From Peptococcaceae bacterium BICA1-7 (GTDB lineage: Bacteria; Bacillota; Desulfotomaculia; Desulfotomaculales; Desulfocucumaceae), in NCBI GenBank assembly GCA_000802095.1, contig JUEB01000026.1, positions 637,042 to 701,041 of the forward strand: a stretch of DNA of 64,000 bases, in the 5' to 3' direction. Shown one piece after another: positions 43,236-51,307 of the stretch. The notes beneath the pieces are model-generated. The model was not told where the DNA came from, ran no database searches, and worked only from the letters and a program-made list of their open reading frames with translations. The position numbers were made by a program, and so were the translations under genes. Position 1 is the stretch's first letter; every line of letters starts with the position of its first letter.

Positions 43236-44048
43236 TTATATGTTTAAAAAGCTGCTGTGCAGCAGCTCCATGCCGTCTATTAACCTGGGCCCTGGCCTGC
43301 ATATGGTGTGGCAGGGTATGGGGTGCAGCCTTTTTTCCCGAACCGCCTCTATCTGCTCCCAGTCCCCGGTGAATATATCCTCAGCAGTGCGCTGGCAGGC
43401 CGGCTTACTGACATGGCAGCCCTTGCAGCGCGGGGGAGGCGTCTGCCCCCGGGCAACGCCGCAAAATAACAAAACCTCAGGGTTAAATTCTTTAATCTGA
43501 TCAAAAGTAACCATTACATAGGCATTCCGGCTGTAAAAATCCATCTGACGGGCCCCGGCCAGGCGCAGCGCGTCATATTGAAAGGACCCCGGCCCCGGAG
43601 TGATCAAGGGTTCCGCGTTCATCAGCCGAAATACCCTGGGCCTCTTGCCTTCAGGCCTTGGGCTCAATCCGCGCGCCCTCTCCCCGAGAGATTTAATCAG
43701 CGGCCCGGCGGCTCTTTCGGTGCCACAGGCCCGTACTATATCGTTCATTATAAATAGTACATCCTCCACACTGGAGGGGGAGTAGGCCAGGACCCTAATC
43801 CCGGCATTTGTAAGCTCATCTATAGCTTTTCTGTGCAGTGCCCTTTCCGCCAGCACCAGGTCCGGCCCCAGAGAAATAATTTCCTCCAGACGGGGCTGCG
43901 CGAAGGTGCCCACCTTAAACTTTTTCTTCGCCTCCTCTGGAAAGTCGCAGTGATCGGTAACCCCCACCAACCTATCCTGCAGTCCAAGGAAGTATAGCAT
44001 TTCGGTGGTCGAGGGAACCAGGGAAATTATCCTACGCACTGTCCTCAC
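43236..44048 (-). CDS. BtuF-like protein without signal peptide, with a C-terminal cysteine cluster
   Basis: 270 residues. The N-terminal part is a periplasmic-binding-protein (BtuF/FepB) fold: RIISLVPSTTEMLYFLGLQDRLVGVTDHCDFP, then EEIISLGPDLVLA and VLAYSPSSVEDVLFIMNDI. There is no signal peptide or lipobox, so it is cytosolic. A second half has six cysteines: Cys196, Cys208, Cys211, Cys218 (CKGCHVSKPAC), Cys246 and Cys250 (CHTIC), a pattern unlike ABC binding proteins and compatible with an Fe-S cluster or metal site. No ABC transporter genes are adjacent. Possibly a cobalamin or metal-handling enzyme. Confidence 0.7.
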   Translation of the reverse strand: MRTVRRIISLVPSTTEMLYFLGLQDRLVGVTDHCDFPEEAKKKFKVGTFAQPRLEEIISLGPDLVLAERALHRKAIDELTNAGIRVLAYSPSSVEDVLFIMNDIVRACGTERAAGPLIKSLGERARGLSPRPEGKRPRVFRLMNAEPLITPGPGSFQYDALRLAGARQMDFYSRNAYVMVTFDQIKEFNPEVLLFCGVARGQTPPPRCKGCHVSKPACQRTAEDIFTGDWEQIEAVREKRLHPIPCHTICRPGPRLIDGMELLHSSFLNI

Positions 44049-44079
44049 TCCTCTTATCCGGGGGCTGTTCCGCTGATTT

Positions 44080-44946
44080 TTAAGTGCCGGATTGCTCTAT
44101 ACTCTTTAGTGCCATAGATAGGGCATCTATCATATCCTGCTTGTTTTTTTCGTAATCCTTCAGCCCGCTGCTCTTCCACCTGTCTCCGGTAGTACCCCTG
44201 ATAAGGTAGCAGGAAAAGCCCTCACCCCTTAAAATGGATATATTGCTTTTTTTGGAGGAATGACTCTTAATCTGTCCGAAATTAAATTCAGGCACCTTTT
44301 TAACAAAGTAATCATAGGCACCGAAGCTGGTAAAAAGTATAAGCCTTGGCTTTTTGAAATATATTTCCGCAAGCAGATAGGGAATACAGTTGCTGGCGCA
44401 CTCTTCCATGGCCAGCTTGCTTTTATCATCTTTTCTTCTTCTGGACTGATTAAAGCTAAAGCACTTCACCAGATCGGTCAGGGCTATGCCACGCCCCACC
44501 CGCAGGCCGCAGCCGGGGATCTTTTTAAACAGCTTGTCTATCCTGTCACAGTAGTCATAGTTATAGTCCTCGAGAATTCCATACTCATTAACCATGGGTG
44601 TTTTGGTCTGCAGCAATGTCTGGCTGACACCGTGCAGGCGCTCAAAAAAGGCATCATCCAGAAAGATATCGTGATACCTCTCTTTGTTGTAAAATTTTTT
44701 CACAGCGCCATTTTCCCCTGTCTTAAAGATGCTGCGAAAAATCTCTCTTAACGCAGAGTTATAGCCAACCGCCCAGACCCTGGCCTGGTCATCCAGTCCC
44801 ACCGTTCTGCCCACCGGCAGATCCAGCCCACACCTGTCACAGCGGGGCATAGCCTCGGCCAGCTCCTTAAAATCCTTTAGCTGGATCAGCTCCGCATATT
44901 TTGAGGTCATCTCGCCATTATTTGTGTCCGGGACAGTATTTCCCAT
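44080..44946 (-). CDS. Divergent uracil-DNA-glycosylase-superfamily protein
   Basis: 288 residues from ATG 44946, which has GGAAGGAAG upstream. CDRCGL near the N-terminus (~36-41), IALTDLVKC (~153-161, like the ITNVVKC block of family 4 enzymes), a CIPYLLAEIYFKKPRLILFTSFGAYDYF block (~185-213, like C-x-P-x-L-x-x-E-I-x-x-x-x-P-x-L-I), and a late His in SHSSKKSN. The Fe-S cysteines of family 4 are only partly evident and the usual active-site GEAPG block is not clear. Homology is likely; activity uncertain. Confidence 0.5.
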   Translation of the reverse strand: MGNTVPDTNNGEMTSKYAELIQLKDFKELAEAMPRCDRCGLDLPVGRTVGLDDQARVWAVGYNSALREIFRSIFKTGENGAVKKFYNKERYHDIFLDDAFFERLHGVSQTLLQTKTPMVNEYGILEDYNYDYCDRIDKLFKKIPGCGLRVGRGIALTDLVKCFSFNQSRRRKDDKSKLAMEECASNCIPYLLAEIYFKKPRLILFTSFGAYDYFVKKVPEFNFGQIKSHSSKKSNISILRGEGFSCYLIRGTTGDRWKSSGLKDYEKNKQDMIDALSMALKSIEQSGT

Positions 44947-45038
44947 TTTTCAGCGCTTCCTTCCTTAACCCGCCCGTCCTATTTTAAGGCATTGAGCAGG
45001 CTGCTTCTAAGAAACTTATTATCACCGAAATGCATTCT

Positions 45039-45596
45039 TTACTGGTTGCCCAAGCTTTCAGCCATTGTTCCGCCAGCGTCAAATATTGTCTTTAGCTTGT
45101 AGTCCTTATTTCTCCTGGTAACCCCTATGAAATCAAACTTTATCCCCTTTACATGGTCCACAAACTTCTCCAGCGCAGTCAGGCAGGATATACAGCCATT
45201 CCCGGTCCCCCCGGCCGCCGCCACTGATATAACCGGCTTTCCGCCTATAAATTGGTCCTCACCCTTTAATGCCTCGCACCTTCTCAGCCTGTCTACAAAG
45301 GCTTTGACTGACTCGCTCATATCCCACCAGTAAACCGGTGTCACCAGAATAAACCCATCTATTTCTTTCAGGCCGGCATGGAGTTTTTGAAAGTCATCCT
45401 CCACCTGGCAGACATGCCTGTCCCTGCAGGTGCCCCAGCCATTATTACAGGCACGGCACCGCCCAATATTCAGATCATTTAAACATACTGACGTCACCTC
45501 AGCCCCCGAGGCCTCAGCCCCCAGCCGCGCCTGATTCCCGCAGTCAGCTGTCAGCCCTTCCTTATTCGGGCTTCCGGTAATTACCATTATCTTCAT
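45039..45596 (-). CDS. Flavodoxin-like FMN reductase / multimeric flavodoxin
   Basis: 185 residues: an N-terminal FMN-binding loop TGSPNKEGLTADCG, a short cysteine cluster RCRACNNGWGTCRDRHVC (~47-64), TPVYWWDMSESVKAFVDRLRRC (~83-104) and GCISCLTALEKFVDHVKG. The cysteine pattern C-x2-C-x6-C-x4-C is characteristic of iron-sulfur flavoproteins and relatives of archaeal and clostridial origin; cluster binding is inferred. Transfers electrons with FMN. ATG 45596 with GGGAGGT upstream. Confidence 0.82.
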   Translation of the reverse strand: MKIMVITGSPNKEGLTADCGNQARLGAEASGAEVTSVCLNDLNIGRCRACNNGWGTCRDRHVCQVEDDFQKLHAGLKEIDGFILVTPVYWWDMSESVKAFVDRLRRCEALKGEDQFIGGKPVISVAAAGGTGNGCISCLTALEKFVDHVKGIKFDFIGVTRRNKDYKLKTIFDAGGTMAESLGNQ

Positions 45597-45744
45597 TATA
45601 GATTAACCTCCCTAAATGAAAGCATTCGGTCTTATCTATAATACCATAGTTTTAATACCAGTATAAAAAGGGAAAAGACTGCTTTTTCCCGTCCTGTCAT
45701 CCTGCTAAATATGAAAGTACAAGAAAATTTTTCCTTTTGTTTAT

Positions 45745-45773
45745 TTACTTTTAAAATTCTTTCCTTGTATAAT
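45745..45773 (+). promoter_or_regulatory. Candidate promoter of the heptad-repeat gene
   Basis: TTACTT (45745-45750), 17-nt spacer, TATAAT (45768-45773), about 50 nt before the ATG. A GGGAAAA/TTTTCCC hairpin lies further upstream at 45670-45692. Confidence 0.6.
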
Positions 45774-45823
45774 GAAAAAGGATAAGTCAAAATTAGTCTC
45801 CTGCCCAAAGGAGGACGCTGCCA

Positions 45824-46354
45824 ATGCCCGACAACAGAGAGCTGATAGAAGTGCTTCGCGCAGTTATACATGAGGAAATACAATCTGTAAGGCAAGACGT
45901 CAGGGCTATTGTTCAGGAAGAATTAAGGCCGGTTAACGAACACATTGGGCATTTAGAACAAGGACAACACCGTTTAGAGCAACGTCTGGACGGTTTAGAG
46001 CAAGGCCAGCACAGTTTAGTGCAACGTCTGGACGGCTTAGAGCAAGGCCAGTGCGGTTTAGCACAACGTCTGGACGGTTTGGAGCAAGGCCAGCACGATT
46101 TAGAGCAAGGCCAGCGCAGTTTGGAGCAAGGCCAGCACGATTTAGAACAAGGCCAGCACCGTTTAGAACAACGTCTGGACGGTTTAGAGCAAGGCCAGCA
46201 CCGTTTAGAACAAGGTCAGCGGGAAATGACTAAGGACATTAAATACCTCCAGAAAGACGTTTCCACCATTAAAAAGGAAGTCCGGGCCATCTGGGACGAC
46301 ATTAAAAGGCTGGACGACCGCCTTTCTGTACAGGAGAAAAAAGCTGTCCGATGA
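45824..46354 (+). CDS. Heptad-repeat coiled-coil protein
   Basis: 176 residues. N-terminus (RELIEVLRAVIHEEIQSV) is helical; residues 44-134 are thirteen 7-residue units alternating between LEQGQ-x-x and L-x-QRLDG; the C-terminus (MTKDIKYLQKDVSTIKKEV) is a more irregular coiled coil. Leu recurs every seventh residue with Gln/Gly at fixed places, so it forms a long parallel coil. ATG 45824 behind AAGGAGG. Repeat number probably varies between strains. Similar LEQGQ-rich proteins occur in Clostridia; role unknown. Confidence 0.75.
   Translation: MPDNRELIEVLRAVIHEEIQSVRQDVRAIVQEELRPVNEHIGHLEQGQHRLEQRLDGLEQGQHSLVQRLDGLEQGQCGLAQRLDGLEQGQHDLEQGQRSLEQGQHDLEQGQHRLEQRLDGLEQGQHRLEQGQREMTKDIKYLQKDVSTIKKEVRAIWDDIKRLDDRLSVQEKKAVR
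45953..46225 (+). repeat. 21/42-bp tandem repeat within the coiled-coil gene
   Basis: Thirteen 21-bp units (TTAGAGCAAGGCCAGCACxxx and TTAGAGCAACGTCTGGACGGT types) with high identity at DNA level, so homogenised recently rather than only at protein level. Confidence 0.85.
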
Positions 46355-46455
46355 GTACTCAGACTGGTTGACTAGTTGATTTTTATATTCAGATTTAGCC
46401 TTTCACCTATACCCATGGTTTCAAAATGTAGTGCCTGTCGGCGTCCCCTTGCCAG

Positions 46456-46503
46456 AAAAAACAAGAACCCGCAAAGCCTTTACTATAAGCTTTGCGGGTT
46501 CTT
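46456..46503 (-). terminator. Terminator of tRNA-Arg
   Basis: AAGAACCCGCAAAGC (46463-46477) / GCTTTGCGGGTTCTT (46489-46503), a 15-bp perfect stem, minus-strand T-run GTTTTTT; 3 nt from the tRNA 3' end. Confidence 0.9.
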
Positions 46504-46506
46504 TTA

Positions 46507-46581
46507 TGGTGCGCCCGGCAGGAATCGAACCTGCGCTTCCGGCTCCGGAGGCCGGCGCTCTATCCCCTGAGCTACGGGCGC
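46507..46581 (-). tRNA. tRNA-Arg (anticodon CCG)
   Basis: Cloverleaf on the minus strand: acceptor GCGCCCG / CGGGCGC, D-arm TAGCTCAGGGGATAGAGC, anticodon loop CTCCGGA with anticodon CCG, T-arm GGTTCGATTCC, encoded CCA. 75 nt. Terminator directly behind. Confidence 0.96.
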
Positions 46582-46738
46582 GTGTCTTCACATGCTGCAA
46601 AGGATATTATATCTGAATCCAGCGCATTATGCAAGAACAAAAGCCCGGGAACGCCCTTGTAATTTCCCCCAGTCTCCGAACTACAAAGCCCGGCCTAAAA
46701 ACTCCCTTCCCCTGACCAGAGGTATTACCCTCAAGCAA

Positions 46739-46770
46739 TCTCTGTGTCCTCTGTGTGCTCTGTGGTTTTT
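46739..46770. repeat. Solo end of the MITE-like repeat
   Basis: TCTCTGTGTCCTCTGTGTGC then TCTGTGGTTTTT matches one terminal inverted repeat of copies A-C; the rest of the element is absent. Confidence 0.7.
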
Positions 46771-46820
46771 AAAAAGGACGTACATTAATGGCTTGCAAAG
46801 AAAGGAATGCCTTCATTATT

Positions 46821-46853
46821 CTGAATTCTGAATTCCGACTTCTGTATTCCGAC
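46821..46853. repeat. CTGAATTCTG / GTATTCCGAC repeat, copy 5
   Basis: CTGAATTCTGAATTCCGAC then TTCTGTATTCCGACC, in the gap behind ldh. The gap 46582-46881 contains only this, the solo repeat end and the tRNA-Arg promoter. Confidence 0.65.
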
Positions 46854-46881
46854 CGAATGAACACCTCAGTATAAGTGAAAG

Positions 46882-47904
46882 CTAGTGCAGCACCATATTC
46901 TGCGCCTCCGTGCGGTCGGCTCCGTTTTGCCCGGCCAGGCTGAAAACATGCCCTGTATCCCCCAAGTCTGCGTCTTCCAGGGCTTCTCTCAGGAGGCTGG
47001 CCGACTTTAACAGGGCTGTCCTTTCCTGTTCGGTCAGCGGCACCTCCAGCGCCCTGACCCTTCCTGCCCTGTTTACCACCGAGGGAAGGCTAAGGCAGAC
47101 ATCCTTAAGGCCGTACTCTCCGTCAAGCAGGCCGGAGACTGTCAGGACAGAGTTTTCATCCCTTATTATGCTCTCGCATATCCTCCGGACGGCCAGCCCG
47201 ATGGCGTAATAAGTAGCCCCCTTGCGATTTATTATCTCATACCCGGCCTTTCTCACCTGGCTGGAGACCTCCTCCCTGTCCAGGCAGGGTATGCCGTGCA
47301 TACGGCAGAAGTCCTCCACCGGCAGCCCGGCTATATTGGCCAGGCTCCACAGGGGAACCTCGGAGTCTCCGTGCTCCCCCACCACGTAGGCGTGAATATT
47401 GCGGGCCTCCACCCGGCACTTTTCACTTATCTTGTAGCGGAACCGGGAGCTGTCCAGCACCGTGCCGGACCCCAGCACACGGTTGGGGGTCAGACCGGTT
47501 ATTCTCAGGGCGGCATAGGTAAGCACATCAACGGGGTTTGAAACCATCAGCAATATAGATCCGCTGCCGGGGCTGATTATGCGGGGAAGCACCTCCCTCA
47601 GCACCGCCAGGTTCTTCTGGATCAGGTCCAGCCTGGTTTCACCGGGCTTCTGGCTGGCCCCGGCGGTATACACTATTATGTCGGCGTTATGGCAGTCCTC
47701 GTATTCCCCGGCGTAAATTTTTATGGGGCTTATAAAGGATGCCCCGTGGGCCAGGTCCATGGCCTCCCCCTCGGCCTTTTTCCTGTCAATGTCCACCAGG
47801 GTTATCTCGCTGACAAGGCCGCTAATCATAAGGGCGTAGGCGGAGGCTGTTCCCACCGACCCCGCCCCCAACACTGCTATTTTTCTTTTATCCTCGGCTA
47901 TCAT
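46882..47904 (-). CDS. ldh: L-lactate dehydrogenase (or closely related malate dehydrogenase)
   Basis: 340 residues. NAD-binding GAGSVGTASAYALM, substrate Arg in QKPGETRLDL, IVYTAGASQ, VSNPVDVLTYAALRITG, the catalytic motif GEHGDSEVPLWS (His ~179). The Q-K-P-G-E-T-R-L loop with Gln at the specificity site favours lactate (malate dehydrogenases carry Arg there). About 25 residues longer at the C-terminus than typical, ending HVFSLAGQNGADRTEAQ. ATG 47904. Interconverts pyruvate and lactate. Divergent from the deacetylase gene. Confidence 0.88.
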   Translation of the reverse strand: MIAEDKRKIAVLGAGSVGTASAYALMISGLVSEITLVDIDRKKAEGEAMDLAHGASFISPIKIYAGEYEDCHNADIIVYTAGASQKPGETRLDLIQKNLAVLREVLPRIISPGSGSILLMVSNPVDVLTYAALRITGLTPNRVLGSGTVLDSSRFRYKISEKCRVEARNIHAYVVGEHGDSEVPLWSLANIAGLPVEDFCRMHGIPCLDREEVSSQVRKAGYEIINRKGATYYAIGLAVRRICESIIRDENSVLTVSGLLDGEYGLKDVCLSLPSVVNRAGRVRALEVPLTEQERTALLKSASLLREALEDADLGDTGHVFSLAGQNGADRTEAQNMVLH

Positions 47905-48075
47905 TTACGCACTCCCCGTGATACTTTTTATATTTTTCTATTTTTTTGCCCCGGGGACCGAATTATGCGGAACATTTCCTTTTCTGTTTTAATCTATATT
48001 AATAACTGATTACTTGTCGATAACGGCAATAATATATAAACTATTGATTAGTATTAAAATAAGGATGGCCTGCCG

Positions 48076-48996
48076 ATGAAATTCAAAAAAACACTGGCCG
48101 CCGCTTCCGGGCTGCTGGCACTTGCACTGATTACATTTACCGGAGGGTGCGCCGGACCATCTAAAAGTTTAACTCCATCGGAACAGGCCTCTGCTGTAAC
48201 CCAGACCTATGGCACCCCGGAAAAACCTGCCGATCAGACCGTAAAGGCTGAGCCTGCGGACAATAAGCAGGCGCCTGTGATCAAGCCCCAGCTTGGACCC
48301 GCCCCTGCTCAGGGTAAAACCCCGGAAGACAGGGAAAAGGTGGTATATCTCACCTTCGATGACGGGCCCAACTCATTTTTCACAGGCAGGGTGCTGGATA
48401 TTCTGGCCGAAAAGGGTGTGAAGGCCACCTTTATGGTGGTGGGTAATAATGTTGAGAAGAACCCTGATCTTGTAAAGAGAATGCTGGCAGAGGGACATGG
48501 CCTGGCCAACCATACCTACAGCCATGATTACAATATAGTGTACAGATCGCCGGGGGCATTCACAGACGATCTGGATAAAAACAATAAGGTGCTCATCCCA
48601 TATACGGCAGAGCCGGTTATGGTTTTCAGAGCCCCGGGCGGCCCCCAAAAGCTGGACCAGAGCTATAAGGAGAGACTTCGGGCCAGGGGTTACATTTCGG
48701 TGGGCTGGAATATAACCTCGGCGGACAGTGACCCCCATGGAGTGACCCCGGAGCAGGAATACAATAATATAGTCCGGGACCTGGAAAGGGTGGAGCGCCT
48801 TAAAAAGTCCCCCATAGTGCTGATGCACGACGGAACCCAACTGGCCAGCATCGAGGCCAGGCCCGGCACACCCCAGGCCGCCTACATACAAAACAGGGAG
48901 TCCACCATCAAGGCCCTTCCTGCCGTAATAGACCTTTTTAAGTCCAGGGGATACAGGTTTGCAGTGGTGGATGAGCATACCCCGCCTGCATGGTAA
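48076..48996 (+). CDS. Polysaccharide deacetylase lipoprotein (NodB domain)
   Basis: 306 residues. Lipoprotein signal with lipobox FTGGC (~22-26), a Pro/Lys/Gln linker, and a NodB domain (~95-290): motif 1 YLTFDDGPN, motif 2 HTYSHDYN, motif 3 RAPGG, motif 5 IVLMHDGT. The metal ligands Asp-His-His and the catalytic Asp are present. Removes N-acetyl groups from peptidoglycan or chitin-like sugars at the cell surface. A 3' repeat begins 5 nt after the stop. Confidence 0.92.
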   Translation: MKFKKTLAAASGLLALALITFTGGCAGPSKSLTPSEQASAVTQTYGTPEKPADQTVKAEPADNKQAPVIKPQLGPAPAQGKTPEDREKVVYLTFDDGPNSFFTGRVLDILAEKGVKATFMVVGNNVEKNPDLVKRMLAEGHGLANHTYSHDYNIVYRSPGAFTDDLDKNNKVLIPYTAEPVMVFRAPGGPQKLDQSYKERLRARGYISVGWNITSADSDPHGVTPEQEYNNIVRDLERVERLKKSPIVLMHDGTQLASIEARPGTPQAAYIQNRESTIKALPAVIDLFKSRGYRFAVVDEHTPPAW

Positions 48997-49000
48997 AAAA

Positions 49001-49105
49001 AGCCGCCGGTATTGCGGCGGCGCCGTCTTGTAGACGGCGGGTAGACGGGAGACTGCTGAAAGGTAATTCCTCTGCTCGGTATACAGGAGACAGAATAGGC
49101 AGGTA
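49001..49105 (+). repeat. 3' repeat behind the deacetylase gene (matches 32791-32889)
   Basis: Two GC hairpins (GCCGCCGGTATTGCGGCGGC; CCGTCTTGTAGACGG), then GGAGACTGCTGAAAGGTAAT, CCTCTGCTCGG and ACAGGAGACAGAATAG. Likely acts as a terminator; same order as behind lepB. Confidence 0.75.
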
Positions 49106-49250
49106 TTTTTGACAGCAAAAAGACTTCCTTGTGACATGCATAAGTCTGTTTACTGTAAGCTAATTCTCTGTGCTCTCTTTGTTCCTGACAAATATAGACC
49201 CTGGCTATTTTAAGGATCGTGGTTTACCCGGTCATCATGATCAGTTCCCC

Positions 49251-50438
49251 TCAGGCGAATTCAAAAACAACCTTCACCGACCTGCTTTCCAACTTTTTGA
49301 CCGCTGCCTCAATGGCCTCCCGGTACTGATCCAGCCGGTACCTGTGCGTGATAAAACCGTCAGTGTCCAGCTTTCCCTCAAGCATCCAGCGGACTGCCAG
49401 GTCAAAATCACCTGCAGTCTCGCCCTGCCAGGTACTGCTGCAGTGAGATACAGTGCCCAGTAGTCTGACCTCGTTATACCAGACCGGGGAGAGGTCTATA
49501 TTCATCATTTTGAGAGCGGCTCCCATAAGCATCACACTTCCCCGGGACCTGGCCAGGCGAAGGCAGGACTGTAGTGTTCCGGCGCTGCCCACACAGTCGA
49601 AAACAACATCAAAGCCTCCCACCAGGGTTCTGTTATCTCCAAACCCGGTGTAGACCCTTCCTCCTGTTTTTTCCGCCGCCTTTTCCAGCAGGTCTTCATC
49701 AGACATCCAGACCTCATCGGCGCCGTAGCGAAAGGCCAGATCCCGCTGGAAATCATACTGAGCCACCACAACAATGGAGCACTGGGGGCAGACTATTCTG
49801 ATTGTCTGCAGTGCAAAAAAGCCTATTGTACCTGTCCCAAAAACCAGCACCCTCTGCTTTCCCTCCGGGGGACAGCGCAGAACTCCCCTGAGGGACACAG
49901 CAGCCGGCTCAACCAGCACCGCCTGGTCATCTGTAAGTCCCTCTGGTATTTTCAGCAAGCCCTTTCCGGGAGCGAAAAACTCTTCACTGAAGCCGCCGCC
50001 CACAGTATCTGGCAGACCGCTTCTCTCACAGTGATTGTATTGCGTTTCACCGCACTGCCCGCACGGCTCAAGACCGTGGGCCATACAGGATCCCCCGCCC
50101 ACCCTCATCCTCCTTATAACCCTGTCGCCGGGCCTGAGGCCGCTCTCCGGATGGGCTTCCATAACATCGCCCACCACTTCATGCCCCAGATAAGTTATCC
50201 TGTCTCCGGGCAGTATCGCCGGGTGTACCCCCAGGTCCACATCAAGAAAAACAAGGTGCAGGTCGCTGCCGCATATCCCCGCCAGCCTGTTTTTAACCCT
50301 GACCCACCCGGGAGGAGCCTCAGGAAGTGTCATATCCAAGTAGCGCAGGTGAGATGAGTCAGTAAATACCGCTTCGGGTCCTCCGCTGATTACTGCCATC
50401 AATCGCTCCGGGCTTTTTTCTATAAACAGTGTTTTCAC
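49251..50438 (-). CDS. Zinc-dependent medium-chain alcohol dehydrogenase
   Basis: 395 residues from GTG 50438 (GGGGGGTGG upstream). Catalytic zinc ligands: Cys in GICGSDLH (~55-62), GHEVVGDV (~84). The structural zinc site appears modified: GSCMAHGLEPCGQCGETQYNHCER, with cysteines at ~123-140. Rossmann motif VFGTGTIGFFALQ (~197). Longer than typical (about 340-350) at both ends. Oxidises an unknown alcohol or sugar acid. It is the last minus-strand gene of the catabolic cluster next to IclR. Confidence 0.88.
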   Translation of the reverse strand: MKTLFIEKSPERLMAVISGGPEAVFTDSSHLRYLDMTLPEAPPGWVRVKNRLAGICGSDLHLVFLDVDLGVHPAILPGDRITYLGHEVVGDVMEAHPESGLRPGDRVIRRMRVGGGSCMAHGLEPCGQCGETQYNHCERSGLPDTVGGGFSEEFFAPGKGLLKIPEGLTDDQAVLVEPAAVSLRGVLRCPPEGKQRVLVFGTGTIGFFALQTIRIVCPQCSIVVVAQYDFQRDLAFRYGADEVWMSDEDLLEKAAEKTGGRVYTGFGDNRTLVGGFDVVFDCVGSAGTLQSCLRLARSRGSVMLMGAALKMMNIDLSPVWYNEVRLLGTVSHCSSTWQGETAGDFDLAVRWMLEGKLDTDGFITHRYRLDQYREAIEAAVKKLESRSVKVVFEFA

Positions 50439-50470
50439 TAAAGGCCACCCCCCTAAATACCATCAACGTT

Positions 50471-51268
50471 CTAGGTGTTGATGCCGTCCAGTCTTGGAAT
50501 GTACGACATATCCCTGGTTATATGAGTCGAGTATTTTTTTAGCACGGGCAAGTATTTCCAGTAATTTTCTACATTCAGTGTGGTGGAAGGGGCTACCACT
50601 GATAGAGCGGCCACTACCCTGCCGCTGCCATCTCTAACCGGCACTGCGGCACAAAACACACCGGGCAGGGTCTCTTCCCTGTCTAAAGCATATTCCTGCT
50701 TAAGCACCTCTTCCAGCTCTTTCTTAAGTAACTCCCTGCTGGTTATTGTATTGGGAGTCAGTGCCTGTAACTCGAAAGAGTCCATCAGGTTTTCCTGTAT
50801 TGAGGAGTCGGAAAAAGCCAGCAGTATTTTTCCCATTGAACTGGCGTGGTATGGCAATATCGCCCCTATCTGCATAACTACCATGAATGCGTTTACAGGC
50901 TCAGCCTTTTCTATAAGCACAGCCCTGTTGCCAATATTAATGGCCAGGTAGCAGGGCATAGCTATCTCGTAATTCATCTGTTGCAGCCTTGCCCGGGACG
51001 GTATGCGCAAATCACCCACCGCTGTCATGCCCAGCTCGTATACCACTGATCCTAGCCGGTACTTCTTATTCTCAGCAACCTGCTCCACAAAACCCTGTTC
51101 CTCAAGGGTTTTTATAAGCAGGTGCACCGTTCCCTTGGAAAGCTGAAGCCTTTCGCTTATCTCGGTTATTCCCAGCATATGGGGATGGCTGTTAAAACAC
51201 TTTAGGATGGTCAGGGCCCTGGTCACGGATCGAACCCTGGACTCCTTGCTCCCGTTTTCCAAATTCAA
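50471..51268 (-). CDS. IclR-family transcriptional regulator
   Basis: 265 residues. N-terminal winged helix (SVTRALTILKCFNSHPHMLGITEISERLQLSKGTVHLLIKTLEEQGFVEQ, ~15-65), then an effector-binding domain with HASSMGKILLAF (~147), LDREETLPGVFCAAVPVRDGSGRVVAALSVVAPSTT. Start TTG 51268 or TTG two codons later. The family binds aromatic or organic acid effectors and regulates neighbouring catabolic genes. It sits between the two minus-strand dehydrogenase and ThDP genes; a candidate operator is at 53219. Confidence 0.92.
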   Translation of the reverse strand: MNLENGSKESRVRSVTRALTILKCFNSHPHMLGITEISERLQLSKGTVHLLIKTLEEQGFVEQVAENKKYRLGSVVYELGMTAVGDLRIPSRARLQQMNYEIAMPCYLAINIGNRAVLIEKAEPVNAFMVVMQIGAILPYHASSMGKILLAFSDSSIQENLMDSFELQALTPNTITSRELLKKELEEVLKQEYALDREETLPGVFCAAVPVRDGSGRVVAALSVVAPSTTLNVENYWKYLPVLKKYSTHITRDMSYIPRLDGINT

Positions 51269-51307
51269 AAGCCTCCGAACGTCTTGCCTTCAGGCAGTTT
51301 TTATATT

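Noticed and set aside
43236..44048. Cobalamin ABC importer binding protein
   Set aside because: No signal peptide or lipobox, no btuC/btuD neighbours, and an extra cysteine cluster; calling it a transporter part is not supported.
45953..46225. CRISPR-like array
   Set aside because: The repeats are in frame, contiguous and lack spacers; they encode coiled-coil heptads.
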